Positions 1-8,174 of a stretch of DNA of 64,000 nt are shown in pieces. Numbering within the stretch: position 1 is the first letter of the stretch; each line of letters begins with the position of its first letter. The DNA is from Bacteroidota bacterium. GTDB taxonomy: Bacteria > Bacteroidota > Bacteroidia > Flavobacteriales > Flavobacteriaceae. The DNA lies in assembly GCA_947447375.1 (NCBI GenBank), contig CANFJB010000001.1, positions 62,001 to 126,000 on the forward strand, given 5' to 3'. Below the pieces are notes generated by a model. It did not search any database. It saw only the letters and a list, made by a program, of their open reading frames with translations, and was not told where the DNA came from. Made by a program: the position numbers and the translations under genes.

Positions 1-573
1 GACAAAAATCCGAAAACTGTTTTAGATATTGCAACAGGAACAGGAGATTTGGCAATTTTGATGACCAATACAAGTGCTGAAAAAATTATAGGCTTGGATA
101 TTTCTGCAGGAATGTTAGCAATAGGAAGAAATAAAATTAAAGCAAAAAATCTATCTGATAAAATAGAAATGATTTTAGCCGATTCTGAAAATATGCCTTT
201 TGAAGACAATACTTTCGATGCAATTACAGTTGCTTTTGGTGTTAGAAATTTCGAAAATCTTGAAAAAGGATTAACAGAAATCCTACGTGTTTTAAAGCCT
301 AACGGAATATTTGTGGTTTTAGAAACTTCTGTACCAGATCAAACTCCGTACAAACAAGGTTATACTTTTTATTCAAAAAATATTCTTCCTTTTATTGGAA
401 AACTATTCTCAAAAGACAATTCTGCGTATCAATATTTATCAGAATCCGCCTCTGTTTTCCCTTATGGAGAAGCGCTGAACAATATTTTGAGAAAAATTGG
501 GTTTATAGATGTGAAAGCGATGCCGCAAACTTTTGGAGTTGCAACCATTTATTCTGCATCTAAAAATAATTAG
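1..573 (+). CDS. ubiE: Demethylmenaquinone / ubiquinone methyltransferase, 5'-truncated by the window edge
   Basis: SAM-dependent class I methyltransferase for the last step of menaquinone synthesis, acting in the cytoplasm. The frame is open from base 1, so the gene starts upstream; 190 residues remain and roughly 50 are missing compared with the usual length of about 240. The SAM-binding glycine motif [10 protein letters not shown] lies at visible residues 8-17, then the acidic strand end around GLDISAG and the family signature [13 protein letters not shown]. An internal ATG at 61 lies after the SAM motif and cannot be the real start. The next gene, porT, begins 10 bp downstream, a pairing common in Flavobacteriaceae. 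Menaquinone is also the substrate pool for the respiratory complexes at the other end of the window. Confidence 0.95.
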   Translation, partial: DKNPKTVLDIATGTGDLAILMTNTSAEKIIGLDISAGMLAIGRNKIKAKNLSDKIEMILADSENMPFEDNTFDAITVAFGVRNFENLEKGLTEILRVLKPNGIFVVLETSVPDQTPYKQGYTFYSKNILPFIGKLFSKDNSAYQYLSESASVFPYGEALNNILRKIGFIDVKAMPQTFGVATIYSASKNN

Positions 574-583
574 GAGTCCTAAA

Positions 584-1288
584 ATGAAAAAAATAATAAT
601 CCTATTATTAGTTCTAATTTCAAGTATTGGATTTTCCCAAACTAAGGGAATGTTCAGCTATGACCCTTTGGTAAACCTTGAAAACTTTGACAAAGCAAAC
701 GTATATTGGGGTTATTTTTTAGGATTTAATTCTTATGGTTTCAAAATTGACTATAAGAGTTATCAAATGGTAGATGTTCAAGTAGAAAGTACTTCCGGAT
801 TTAATGTTGGTCTTGTTGGCGATCTTAGACTTCATGAATATTTAAATTTACGCTTTGAACCTGGTTTATATTACACCCAAAGAAACCTAATGTTTCCTTA
901 TTTTACTAGACAATTAGATTCCTATAGAGAAGTAAAATCGACTTATATTCACTTCCCATTATTGCTTAAATTTTCCGCATTAAGAACAGGAAATGTGCGC
1001 CCGTATTTAGAAGCTGGAGTTTCTAGGACTTTGAATTTAGGAAGTAATTCTAATTCTATAGATGACAATTTGCAACAGCGATTTAGAGTTAAATCTTGGA
1101 CTTCCAATTATGAATTAGGATTTGGAGTGGATTTGTATTTTGAATATTTCAAATTTTCACCATCAATTAGAGGGGTTTTCGGATTGGAAGACGAGCTAAT
1201 TCGAGACAACGATCCAAATAGCCCTTGGACATCGAATATTGAATCGATGAAAACTAGGGCAATTCTAATTAATTTTACTTTTCATTAA
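584..1288 (+). CDS. porT: PorT-family outer-membrane beta-barrel protein, type IX secretion
   Basis: A 234-residue exported protein. The chosen ATG gives a lysine-rich start followed by a hydrophobic signal peptide (MKKIIILLLVLISSIGFSQ). Frames open further upstream, into the end of ubiE, but would bury that signal. The remainder has alternating hydrophobic and polar strands with many aromatic residues, fitting an outer-membrane beta-barrel of the PorT (OMP_b-brl) family. In Porphyromonas gingivalis and flavobacteria PorT is needed for T9SS protein export. Its position directly behind ubiE (10 bp) is the usual flavobacterial location and supports the call more than sequence alone does. It is probably co-transcribed with ubiE. 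It converges on the SpoU methyltransferase gene, 7 bp away. Confidence 0.85.
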   Translation: MKKIIILLLVLISSIGFSQTKGMFSYDPLVNLENFDKANVYWGYFLGFNSYGFKIDYKSYQMVDVQVESTSGFNVGLVGDLRLHEYLNLRFEPGLYYTQRNLMFPYFTRQLDSYREVKSTYIHFPLLLKFSALRTGNVRPYLEAGVSRTLNLGSNSNSIDDNLQQRFRVKSWTSNYELGFGVDLYFEYFKFSPSIRGVFGLEDELIRDNDPNSPWTSNIESMKTRAILINFTFH

Positions 1289-1295
1289 AGTAAAA

Positions 1296-2018
1296 TTACC
1301 TTCTAAATTCACTTAAAATAATTGCGGTTGCAGAAGCTACATTTAAGCTTTCTGTGAGTTGTAAATCTCCAAATCGAGGAATTGTCAATCTATTCTTAAT
1401 TGTATTTTCAATTTCTGGAGAAATTCCATTCGCTTCATTTCCCATAATTACAATAGCCTCTTTTGGAAGATTTTCCTTATAAACATTGGATCCATCCATA
1501 AAAGTACCAAAAATAGGCAAAGTAGTTTTTTGAAGAAAAGATTCTAAATTCAAATAACTCACATTAACTCTAGAAATGGATCCCATAGTGGCTTGCACTA
1601 CTTTTGGATTGTACAAATCGACCGTTTGCTCCGAGCAAATTACTTGAGAAATACCAAACCAATCGCATAATCTTAATATAGTTCCTAAATTTCCAGGGTC
1701 GCGAATGTCATCTAAGGCTAAAATTATTCCTTTTTCAATTATTGGCGTTGTAACAGGTATTTTAAAAACTGCCAAACAATTATTTGGAGTAGATAATGCA
1801 CTTATTTTCTTTAAATCGGATTCGGATACAATTGATTTTAATATTGGATTAACCTCATCAAATATAGGTTCGGTGCAATACAAATGTTCTAATATAAAGT
1901 TGGATTTCAACAATTCCTGAATTACTTTTACACCTTCAGCAATGAACAATTGATTTGTAATTCTATTTTTTTTTAGATGCAAACTCGATATAAACTTTAT
2001 TTGGTTTTTACTAACCAT
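1296..2018 (-). CDS. SpoU/TrmH-family RNA 2'-O-ribose methyltransferase
   Basis: A 240-residue member of the knotted SPOUT superfamily that methylates ribose 2'-OH in rRNA or tRNA using SAM. The N-terminal third is the substrate-binding (L30e-like) domain. The catalytic C-terminal domain shows all three motifs: the NLGT region in DDIRDPGNLGTILR, the IVIMGNEANGIS stretch, and the closing LTESLNVASATAII, which forms the trefoil knot and SAM pocket. The target cannot be read from the sequence (an rRNA such as the RlmB site is plausible). I start at the ATG of MVSKNQIKF; an upstream in-frame GTG at 2051 would extend it by 11 residues into the promoter zone of divergent tamL. It ends 7 bp from the porT stop. 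Confidence 0.9.
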   Translation of the reverse strand: MVSKNQIKFISSLHLKKNRITNQLFIAEGVKVIQELLKSNFILEHLYCTEPIFDEVNPILKSIVSESDLKKISALSTPNNCLAVFKIPVTTPIIEKGIILALDDIRDPGNLGTILRLCDWFGISQVICSEQTVDLYNPKVVQATMGSISRVNVSYLNLESFLQKTTLPIFGTFMDGSNVYKENLPKEAIVIMGNEANGISPEIENTIKNRLTIPRFGDLQLTESLNVASATAIILSEFRR

Positions 2019-2028
2019 AGAAATAATG

Positions 2029-2036
2029 TACTTTTG
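2029..2036 (+). promoter_or_regulatory. Bacteroidota -7 box TACTTTTG for tamL
   Basis: Exact match to the Bacteroidota -7 consensus TANNTTTG, ending 20 bp before the TTG start of tamL. A TTG at 2001-2003 could be the -33 element, but the 25-bp gap is a little long. The box lies in the short divergent gap with the SpoU gene and supports the TTG start choice for tamL. Confidence 0.6.
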
Positions 2037-2056
2037 AATTAAATATTTCACATCAA

Positions 2057-4618
2057 TTGAGAAACCAGACTACAAAAATATCATTATTTATTCTAATTGC
2101 AGTAATTATCTCTGCTTGTAATTCTTTGCGAAGAGTTCCAAATGGGAAAATGCTATTAACTAAGAATGAAATTTTAGTAGATGGAAAGAAAGAAAGTAAT
2201 GAGGAAATAACCAATCAATTGTATCAAAAACCAAACAGTTCATTGCTTGGTTATCGCCTGAGATTGAATATTTTTAACTTGGCATCAACAAATCCAGATT
2301 CTATTTACAAAGCAAAATTTATAAAAAATCCAGACAAATATACTGCCATGGCTAAATGGCTGTCGAAAAAGCAGGTGGATCGATTGGGTAAATCTTTTTA
2401 TTATTATGGAATTCATAGTTTTCTTAAAAAAACTGGAGAAGCACCGGTTATTTTGGATCAAAAAAGCACCGATCGCTCTTTATCAAGGTTAAAATCATAT
2501 TATTTTGACAAAGGATATTTCAATCTTAAAGGAGATTATAAAATTGATACAGTTAGTGAAAAAAAGGCATTTGTAAAATATACTGTTAGTAAAGGAAGCC
2601 CTTTTGTTCTTGACACCATAAATTTAAATATTAAAACCCCAATATTAGATTCACTTTATAAAACTAAAAAAGATTTGGCGTTTGTAAAATCGGGAAAACA
2701 ATACAACAAAATCGATTTTGATGCAGAAAGAAATAGAATTACAGCCCATTTTAGAAATAATGGAGCGTATTATTTTCAACAAAACTATATTAATTACTCT
2801 ATAGATACATTAAATTCAAATCATAAAGCAAATATCGATTTAAATATTGAAAATCAAGCTATTAGAGTTGGAGATTCAACTAAAATTGTGCCTTTTAAAT
2901 TGTATAAAATTAGTAATGTAAATATTTATACGGATAATATTACTACTAAAGCAAATTCAATTTCTTTAGATAGTGTTGCCTATAATAATTTCAATTTATA
3001 TAGTGTTTCAAAATTAAAATACAAGCCCAAAGCAATCACTGACGCAGTATTTATTTCAAAAGGAAGTACTTTTTCAGATACAAACACTACTTTAACATCA
3101 AGGTCTTTGGGAGGATTGCGTGTTTTTAACTACCCACTAATTCAATATGTAGTTGATCCAAAAGATACTGACGCCAACTCTTTAATTGCAAATATTTATT
3201 TATCCCCAAGGCCTAAATTAAGTTTCGGTTATAACTTTGACTTTACTCATTCAGCGATTCAAGATATTGGTATCACGGCAAGTACTTCTGTATCTATTAG
3301 AAATATTTTTCGAGGTGCTGAAACATTAGAATTATCGGCAAGAGGAAATATTGGTTCATCAAAAGAAGTTTCAAACATAAATAAAAATTTTTTCAATGTT
3401 TCAGAATATGGTTTTGATATGAAACTTCATTTACCTAGGGTGTTTTTTCCTATTAAAACAGACCGAATTATTCCTAAAACAATGTTGCCGTCAACCAGTA
3501 TCGCATTAGGTTATATCAAACAAGAAAATATTGGTTTAGACAAACAAAATTTTACTAGTTCACTGAATTACAATTGGAATCCTAGAGAAAGTGTAAAAGC
3601 AAGATTGGAGTTGTTAAACATTCAATTTGTGAAAAATGTAAATACAAGTAACTATTTTAATATTTACAAATCATCCTATTATGTATTAAATTCATTGGCT
3701 CAAAATACAAGTTATGCAGTTAATCCAAACTATTTTAACAGCAATCACGAATTGATAATTGAGAGTGGAACCAATGGATTTGCGAATGATGTTTTAGGGC
3801 CAAATCCAACAATTATTCCTTCGGCTGAAGATTATAAAACCATTCGAAGTATTGAAGAAAGAAGAAGTAGATTGACAGAAAATGATTTGATAGTTTCCTC
3901 TAGTTACAATTATTCTGAAAATACGAAAAAAGATCAAAATGACAATGATTTTATGATATTTAGAGGGAAAATAGAATCAGCAGGGAACTTATTATCGCTT
4001 CTTGCAAGAGCTTCAAAACAATTGAATAATCAAGAAAATACTAATAACTTTTTTGAAGTAGAATATTCTCAATATTTTAAAGTAGAGGGAGAATTTATAA
4101 AATTATGGGATTTACATAGAAAGAGAATTTTGGCAATTCGAACATTTGCTGGAGTGGCTATACCTTATGGGAATTCCAACAACATTCCATTTTCTAGAAG
4201 TTATTTTGCAGGTGGAAGTAATGATAATAGAGCATGGCAATCTTATGGTTTAGGCCCTGGAGCAAGCGGTGGTATTAATGATTTTAACGAAGCAAATTTA
4301 AAATTAGCATTTAGCGCCGAACTTCGATTTAATATGATAGGCCAATTAAATGGTGCTCTTTTTGTAGATGCTGGAAATATTTGGAATGTACTTGATAATG
4401 TAGAAGATGAAAAATATGTTTTTAAGAATTTTAATTCATTAAGAAACAGTGCGATCGGATCAGGAATCGGATTCCGATATGATTTTAATTTTTTTATTGT
4501 GCGAATGGATTTAGGATTTAAAACCTATAATCCTGCAGAAGAAGATAGTAGAAAATGGTTTAAAGATTATAATTTAGATAAATCTGTAATAAATATTGGA
4601 ATTAATTATCCATTCTAA
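2057..4618 (+). CDS. tamL: TamL, BamA/TamA-like outer-membrane assembly lipoprotein
   Basis: An 853-residue Omp85-superfamily protein. A signal peptide with a lipobox (IISAC, lipid-modified Cys21) is followed by POTRA-like repeats to about residue 400 and a C-terminal 16-strand barrel that ends in the aromatic INYPF, with the Omp85 loop region around AGGSNDNRAWQ. In Bacteroidota, TamL is the lipoprotein form of TamA; with TamB it helps insert outer-membrane proteins and is often essential. No tamB gene is in view. The start is TTG: no upstream ATG exists in frame, and the TTG leads straight into the signal peptide 20 bp after a -7 box. It is divergent from the SpoU gene and followed 50 bp later by fbaA, which has its own promoter. 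Confidence 0.9.
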   Translation: MRNQTTKISLFILIAVIISACNSLRRVPNGKMLLTKNEILVDGKKESNEEITNQLYQKPNSSLLGYRLRLNIFNLASTNPDSIYKAKFIKNPDKYTAMAKWLSKKQVDRLGKSFYYYGIHSFLKKTGEAPVILDQKSTDRSLSRLKSYYFDKGYFNLKGDYKIDTVSEKKAFVKYTVSKGSPFVLDTINLNIKTPILDSLYKTKKDLAFVKSGKQYNKIDFDAERNRITAHFRNNGAYYFQQNYINYSIDTLNSNHKANIDLNIENQAIRVGDSTKIVPFKLYKISNVNIYTDNITTKANSISLDSVAYNNFNLYSVSKLKYKPKAITDAVFISKGSTFSDTNTTLTSRSLGGLRVFNYPLIQYVVDPKDTDANSLIANIYLSPRPKLSFGYNFDFTHSAIQDIGITASTSVSIRNIFRGAETLELSARGNIGSSKEVSNINKNFFNVSEYGFDMKLHLPRVFFPIKTDRIIPKTMLPSTSIALGYIKQENIGLDKQNFTSSLNYNWNPRESVKARLELLNIQFVKNVNTSNYFNIYKSSYYVLNSLAQNTSYAVNPNYFNSNHELIIESGTNGFANDVLGPNPTIIPSAEDYKTIRSIEERRSRLTENDLIVSSSYNYSENTKKDQNDNDFMIFRGKIESAGNLLSLLARASKQLNNQENTNNFFEVEYSQYFKVEGEFIKLWDLHRKRILAIRTFAGVAIPYGNSNNIPFSRSYFAGGSNDNRAWQSYGLGPGASGGINDFNEANLKLAFSAELRFNMIGQLNGALFVDAGNIWNVLDNVEDEKYVFKNFNSLRNSAIGSGIGFRYDFNFFIVRMDLGFKTYNPAEEDSRKWFKDYNLDKSVINIGINYPF

Positions 4619-4631
4619 TTTTATAAATTAT

Positions 4632-4639
4632 TAATTTTG
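4632..4639 (+). promoter_or_regulatory. -7 box TAATTTTG for fbaA
   Basis: Exact TANNTTTG in the 50-bp gap between tamL and fbaA, about 30 bp before the fbaA ATG. No -33 TTG at the usual 17-23 bp spacing is seen, so strength is uncertain. Confidence 0.55.
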
Positions 4640-4668
4640 CAACCTAATAAATAATAAAACAACACATA

Positions 4669-5736
4669 ATGTCACACAACATCAAAGCTGGAGTTGCAAC
4701 TGGCGATTCAGTCCAAGCAATTTTTAGCTATGCAAAAGAAAAAGGATTTGCTCTTCCTGCAATAAATGTAACTGGTTCAAGCACGGTAAATGGAGTTTTA
4801 GAAACTGCAGCAAAATTAAACGCCCCTGTAATTATTCAATTTTCAAACGGAGGATGTATTTTTAATGCTGGAAAAGGTTTGTCTAATGCAAATGAAAAAG
4901 CCGCTATTTTAGGAGGAATTGCTGGAGCAAAACACGTTCATACACTAGCTGAAGCATACGGAGCAACTGTTATTTTACATACTGATCATTGTGCAAAAAA
5001 ATTATTACCTTGGATTGATGGTTTATTAGACGCTAGTGAAGCTCACTTTGCTGCAACTGGGAAGCCACTTTTTAGTTCTCATATGATTGATTTATCTGAA
5101 GAACCAATTGAAGAAAATATCGAAATTTGCAAATCCTATTTGGCTAGAATGAGCAAAATGGGGATGACATTAGAAATTGAACTTGGAATTACAGGTGGTG
5201 AAGAAGATGGAGTGGACAATTCTGATGTTGATAGTTCAAAATTATACACACAGCCTTCAGAAGTGGCGTATGCTTACGAAGAATTATTGAAAGTAAGTCC
5301 GCGTTTTACAATTGCAGCTTCTTTCGGAAATGTTCATGGTGTTTACAAACCAGGAAATGTAAAATTGACTCCTAAAATCTTGAAAAATTCTCAAGATTAC
5401 GTTCAGGAAAAATTCAATACAGGAAATAATCCAGTGGATTTTGTATTTCATGGAGGTTCAGGATCTACATTGGAAGAAATCAGAGAAGCAATTGGATATG
5501 GTGTGGTGAAAATGAATTTGGATACCGATTTACAATTTGCTTACACAGAAGGAATTCGTGATTATGTAGTGAAACATATTGATTACTTAAAAACACAAAT
5601 CGGAAATCCAGAAGGTGCTGACCAACCGAATAAAAAATACTACGATCCTAGAAAATGGGTTCGTGAAGGAGAAATGACATTCAACGCGAGATTAGAACAA
5701 GCTTTCGCAGATTTGAATAACGTGAACACTTTATAA
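4669..5736 (+). CDS. fbaA: Fructose-bisphosphate aldolase, class II (zinc-dependent)
   Basis: Cleaves fructose 1,6-bisphosphate to dihydroxyacetone phosphate and glyceraldehyde 3-phosphate in glycolysis, and makes it in gluconeogenesis; cytosolic. At 355 residues it has the length of the class IIA enzymes. The catalytic aspartate and first zinc histidine lie in LHTDHCAKK (D106, H107). The further zinc histidines sit in GNVHGVYKPGN and in VFHGGSGST, the latter with the phosphate-binding glycine and serine residues. The NLDTDLQ stretch near residue 285 is the family's conserved C-terminal element. It stands alone between tamL and accD and has its own -7 box. Confidence 0.97.
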   Translation: MSHNIKAGVATGDSVQAIFSYAKEKGFALPAINVTGSSTVNGVLETAAKLNAPVIIQFSNGGCIFNAGKGLSNANEKAAILGGIAGAKHVHTLAEAYGATVILHTDHCAKKLLPWIDGLLDASEAHFAATGKPLFSSHMIDLSEEPIEENIEICKSYLARMSKMGMTLEIELGITGGEEDGVDNSDVDSSKLYTQPSEVAYAYEELLKVSPRFTIAASFGNVHGVYKPGNVKLTPKILKNSQDYVQEKFNTGNNPVDFVFHGGSGSTLEEIREAIGYGVVKMNLDTDLQFAYTEGIRDYVVKHIDYLKTQIGNPEGADQPNKKYYDPRKWVREGEMTFNARLEQAFADLNNVNTL

Positions 5737-5797
5737 TTAACAATTGATAATTGACAATTAATAATTATCCATTGTCAATTATCCATTATCCATTAAA
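5733..5797. repeat. AT-rich repeat with perfect 11-bp dyad between fbaA and accD
   Basis: The gap contains repeated ATTATCCATT and AATTGACAATTA words. A perfect inverted repeat, TAATTGACAAT (5748-5758) against ATTGTCAATTA (5771-5781), encloses 12 bases. The last 30 bp are a near-tandem of ATTATCC-type units. It could fold downstream of fbaA, but the stem has no GC core and no clean T-run, so a classical terminator is doubtful. Similar simple intergenic repeats occur in many AT-rich genomes. No -7 box for accD is visible here. Confidence 0.6.
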
Positions 5798-5800
5798 ATT

Positions 5801-6655
5801 ATGTCTTGGTTTAAAAGAACAGAAAAAGGAATTACCACACCCACTGAGGAAAAGAAAGATGTTCCGAAAGGATTATGGTATAAATCTCCAACAGGAAAAA
5901 TTATCGATGCTGAAGAATTAGCAAGAAACCTTTGGGTAAGCCCTGAGGATGGTTTTCATGTTAGAATAGGAAGTAAAGAATATTTCGAAATATTATTCGA
6001 CAATAATGAATTTAAGGAATTAGATGCTAAAATGACATCGAAAGATCCTTTGCATTTTGTAGATACTAAGAAATATTCTGAACGACTAAAAGACGCTATG
6101 GAAAAAACCAAATTGAAAGATGCGGTTCGAACAGGTGTTGGGAAATCTAAAGGAAAAAACTTGGTGGTTTGCTGTATGGATTTTGCCTTTATTGGTGGTT
6201 CGATGGGAGCTGTTGTAGGTGAAAAAATTGCACGTGGAATTGATTATTCTATAAAAAATAAAATTCCATTTGTAATGATTTCAAAATCTGGAGGAGCAAG
6301 AATGATGGAAGCCGCTTATTCTTTAATGCAATTGGCAAAAACATCGGCAAAATTAGCGCAATTAGCTGAAGCTGGAATTCCTTATATTTCATTGTGTACT
6401 GATCCAACTACGGGAGGAACAACTGCTTCTTACGCTATGTTAGGTGACATCAACATTTCTGAACCAGGTGCTTTAATTGGATTTGCTGGACCAAGAGTAG
6501 TGAGAGATACAACTGGTAAAGATTTGCCTGAAGGATTTCAAACTGCAGAATTCTTATTGGAACACGGTTTCTTAGATTTTATAGTTCCAAGAAAAGAATT
6601 AAAAGATAAAATTAATTTATATATCGATTTGATTTTAAATCAAAAAGTAAGATAA
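5801..6655 (+). CDS. accD: Acetyl-CoA carboxylase, carboxyltransferase subunit beta
   Basis: With AccA it transfers the carboxyl group from carboxybiotin to acetyl-CoA, giving malonyl-CoA for fatty acid synthesis. The 284 residues include the crotonase-like core with the oxyanion glycines ([12 protein letters not shown] and [10 protein letters not shown]) and the [11 protein letters not shown] segment. The N-terminal zinc ribbon of the E. coli enzyme is degenerate: where two CxxC pairs are expected, the sequence reads KSPTGK and VSPEDG, with no cysteine. The fold of this region looks kept (conserved spacing), but zinc cannot be bound there. This is probably a lineage trait and not damage, because the rest is intact. 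A terminator follows the stop. Confidence 0.95.
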   Translation: MSWFKRTEKGITTPTEEKKDVPKGLWYKSPTGKIIDAEELARNLWVSPEDGFHVRIGSKEYFEILFDNNEFKELDAKMTSKDPLHFVDTKKYSERLKDAMEKTKLKDAVRTGVGKSKGKNLVVCCMDFAFIGGSMGAVVGEKIARGIDYSIKNKIPFVMISKSGGARMMEAAYSLMQLAKTSAKLAQLAEAGIPYISLCTDPTTGGTTASYAMLGDINISEPGALIGFAGPRVVRDTTGKDLPEGFQTAEFLLEHGFLDFIVPRKELKDKINLYIDLILNQKVR

Positions 6656-6674
6656 ATTTATATTATAAAGACAT

Positions 6675-6706
6675 AAAAAAACTCAAAGTTAGCTTTGAGT
6701 TTTTTT
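6675..6706. terminator. Bidirectional Rho-independent terminator between accD and the permease gene
   Basis: A perfect 14-bp stem: AAAAAAACTCAAAG (6675-6688), loop TTAG, then CTTTGAGTTTTTTT (6693-6706). The A-run on one arm and T-run on the other give a U-tract on both strands, so it can stop accD (+) and the convergent permease gene (-). Confidence 0.9.
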
Positions 6707-6718
6707 ATATTTATTGAT

Positions 6719-7969
6719 TTACATTCCTGTTCGAATCGCTTCAACAGGATCTAATTTCGATGCTGAAATGGCAGGTAATATACCTGAAATTAAACCGATT
6801 ACGGCAGCTAATCCAGTTCCTAAAAGTACATTTCCAACTCCCAATACAAAGTCAAAATCTAAGGCATTTGTGAGAATTATAGAAATAATCCAAACTAATA
6901 TAAGTCCGATTAAACCTCCAATTACTGAAAGAATTACTGCTTCAAATAAAAATTGGAATAAAATAAAACGATTTTTTGCTCCTAATGATTTCTGAATCCC
7001 AATTAAATTAGTACGTTCTTTAACAGAAACAAACATAATATTGGCAATTCCAAACCCACCAACTAATAATGAAAACCCACTAATAATCCATCCAACAACA
7101 TTCATTTTAGAAATAATACCATCCAATAAATCAGTGAATCCGGACAATACATTAATGAAAAAGTTGTCTATTTCTCCCGTTTTCATTCCACGGTAATTTC
7201 TTAATTTCTGAGTTAATTCTGCCTTATAGGCTTCCATATCAATTCCTTTTTCCGGTTTAATAACTATAACAGGAGTCATAGAATCATTATTATCACCATA
7301 TAATCTTCTAAGGAAATTAACAGGTAAATAAACTGAAGTGTCGTCGCTATCCCCAAAAATTCCTGCTCCTTGTTTTTTCAAAACTCCAACAACAGTAAAT
7401 TTTTGACCGTACATTCTAATTTTTTTTCCAATAGGATCCGAACCTTCAAAAAGCCCCTGAGCCACTTCATTCCCAAGAACAACTAATGCCGCTCCTGAAT
7501 TTGCTTCTGATTCATTATAAAATCTTCCTTCTTGAAATTCTAATCCTTGAATATCAATAAATTCATGTGAAACGGGAACCACATTTACATCACTTACAAT
7601 ATTTGCTTCATATTTTAAGGACTGTCTAGCGGCAAACATTTGAAAACACATTTCTTGAGTATTGTTCATCGAAGATTTTAAATACTCGTATTCATCATAT
7701 TTTACATTAGGAAATTGCTCCCTTTTCCATTGCGGAATTTCCGAAGGTCCAAATGAAAAACGCATCAAGTAAACGGTGTTTTTATCTAAAGTGCTTAAAT
7801 CTTTTTTGATTTTTCTATCTAATGAATCAACTGCAGCAAGTACTGCAATTATGGAAAAAATTCCAATCGTAACTCCTAATAATGAAAGTAAAGTTCGCAA
7901 TTTATTGTTTCGCAAGGCATTCATTGCAAAACTGAAACTCTCTTTTAACAATCGAAAATAAACAATCAT
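6719..7969 (-). CDS. MacB/FtsX-type ABC transporter permease
   Basis: A 416-residue inner-membrane permease of the type VII (MacB-like) ABC superfamily. An N-terminal transmembrane helix (about residues 25-48, GVTIGIFSIIAVLAAV) is followed by a large periplasmic MacB_PCD domain (about 50-285) and a C-terminal FtsX domain with three helices (about 290-310, 335-370, 380-400). It ends with LDPVEAIRTG, typical for the family. Such permeases move lipoproteins, peptides or macrolides, or pass mechanical force across the membrane; the substrate cannot be told here. No ATPase or adaptor gene is adjacent, so the partner must be encoded elsewhere. Its 3' end faces accD across a shared terminator. The 205-bp gap upstream separates it from divergent purH. 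Confidence 0.85.
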   Translation of the reverse strand: MIVYFRLLKESFSFAMNALRNNKLRTLLSLLGVTIGIFSIIAVLAAVDSLDRKIKKDLSTLDKNTVYLMRFSFGPSEIPQWKREQFPNVKYDEYEYLKSSMNNTQEMCFQMFAARQSLKYEANIVSDVNVVPVSHEFIDIQGLEFQEGRFYNESEANSGAALVVLGNEVAQGLFEGSDPIGKKIRMYGQKFTVVGVLKKQGAGIFGDSDDTSVYLPVNFLRRLYGDNNDSMTPVIVIKPEKGIDMEAYKAELTQKLRNYRGMKTGEIDNFFINVLSGFTDLLDGIISKMNVVGWIISGFSLLVGGFGIANIMFVSVKERTNLIGIQKSLGAKNRFILFQFLFEAVILSVIGGLIGLILVWIISIILTNALDFDFVLGVGNVLLGTGLAAVIGLISGILPAISASKLDPVEAIRTGM

Positions 7970-8143
7970 GGCTTTAATTTAGTAGTGTAAAATTCACTAT
8001 TATTTTGTGAAAAACCTAATGAAATTAAGTATAAAAATAAAATAAATAATTGAAGAAAAACGAGTCCATTTATTTATTGAAAAAAAAGGAAAAAAGTTGT
8101 TGTTTTCTAATGATTAAATTATAATTAAATCTAATAAAATAAC

Positions 8144-8151
8144 TATTTTTG
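8144..8151 (+). promoter_or_regulatory. -7 box TATTTTTG for purH
   Basis: Exact TANNTTTG 23 bp before the purH ATG, in the divergent gap with the permease gene. No PUR-type operator or riboswitch structure is evident in the short leader that would result. Confidence 0.6.
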
Positions 8152-8174
8152 CACTTTTAAATCTAACTACAACA

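Noticed and set aside
7990-8012. Small hairpin TTCAC...GTGAA in the permease-purH gap as an operator
   Set aside because: Only five base pairs with a nine-base AT loop, no match to a known regulator site; expected by chance.
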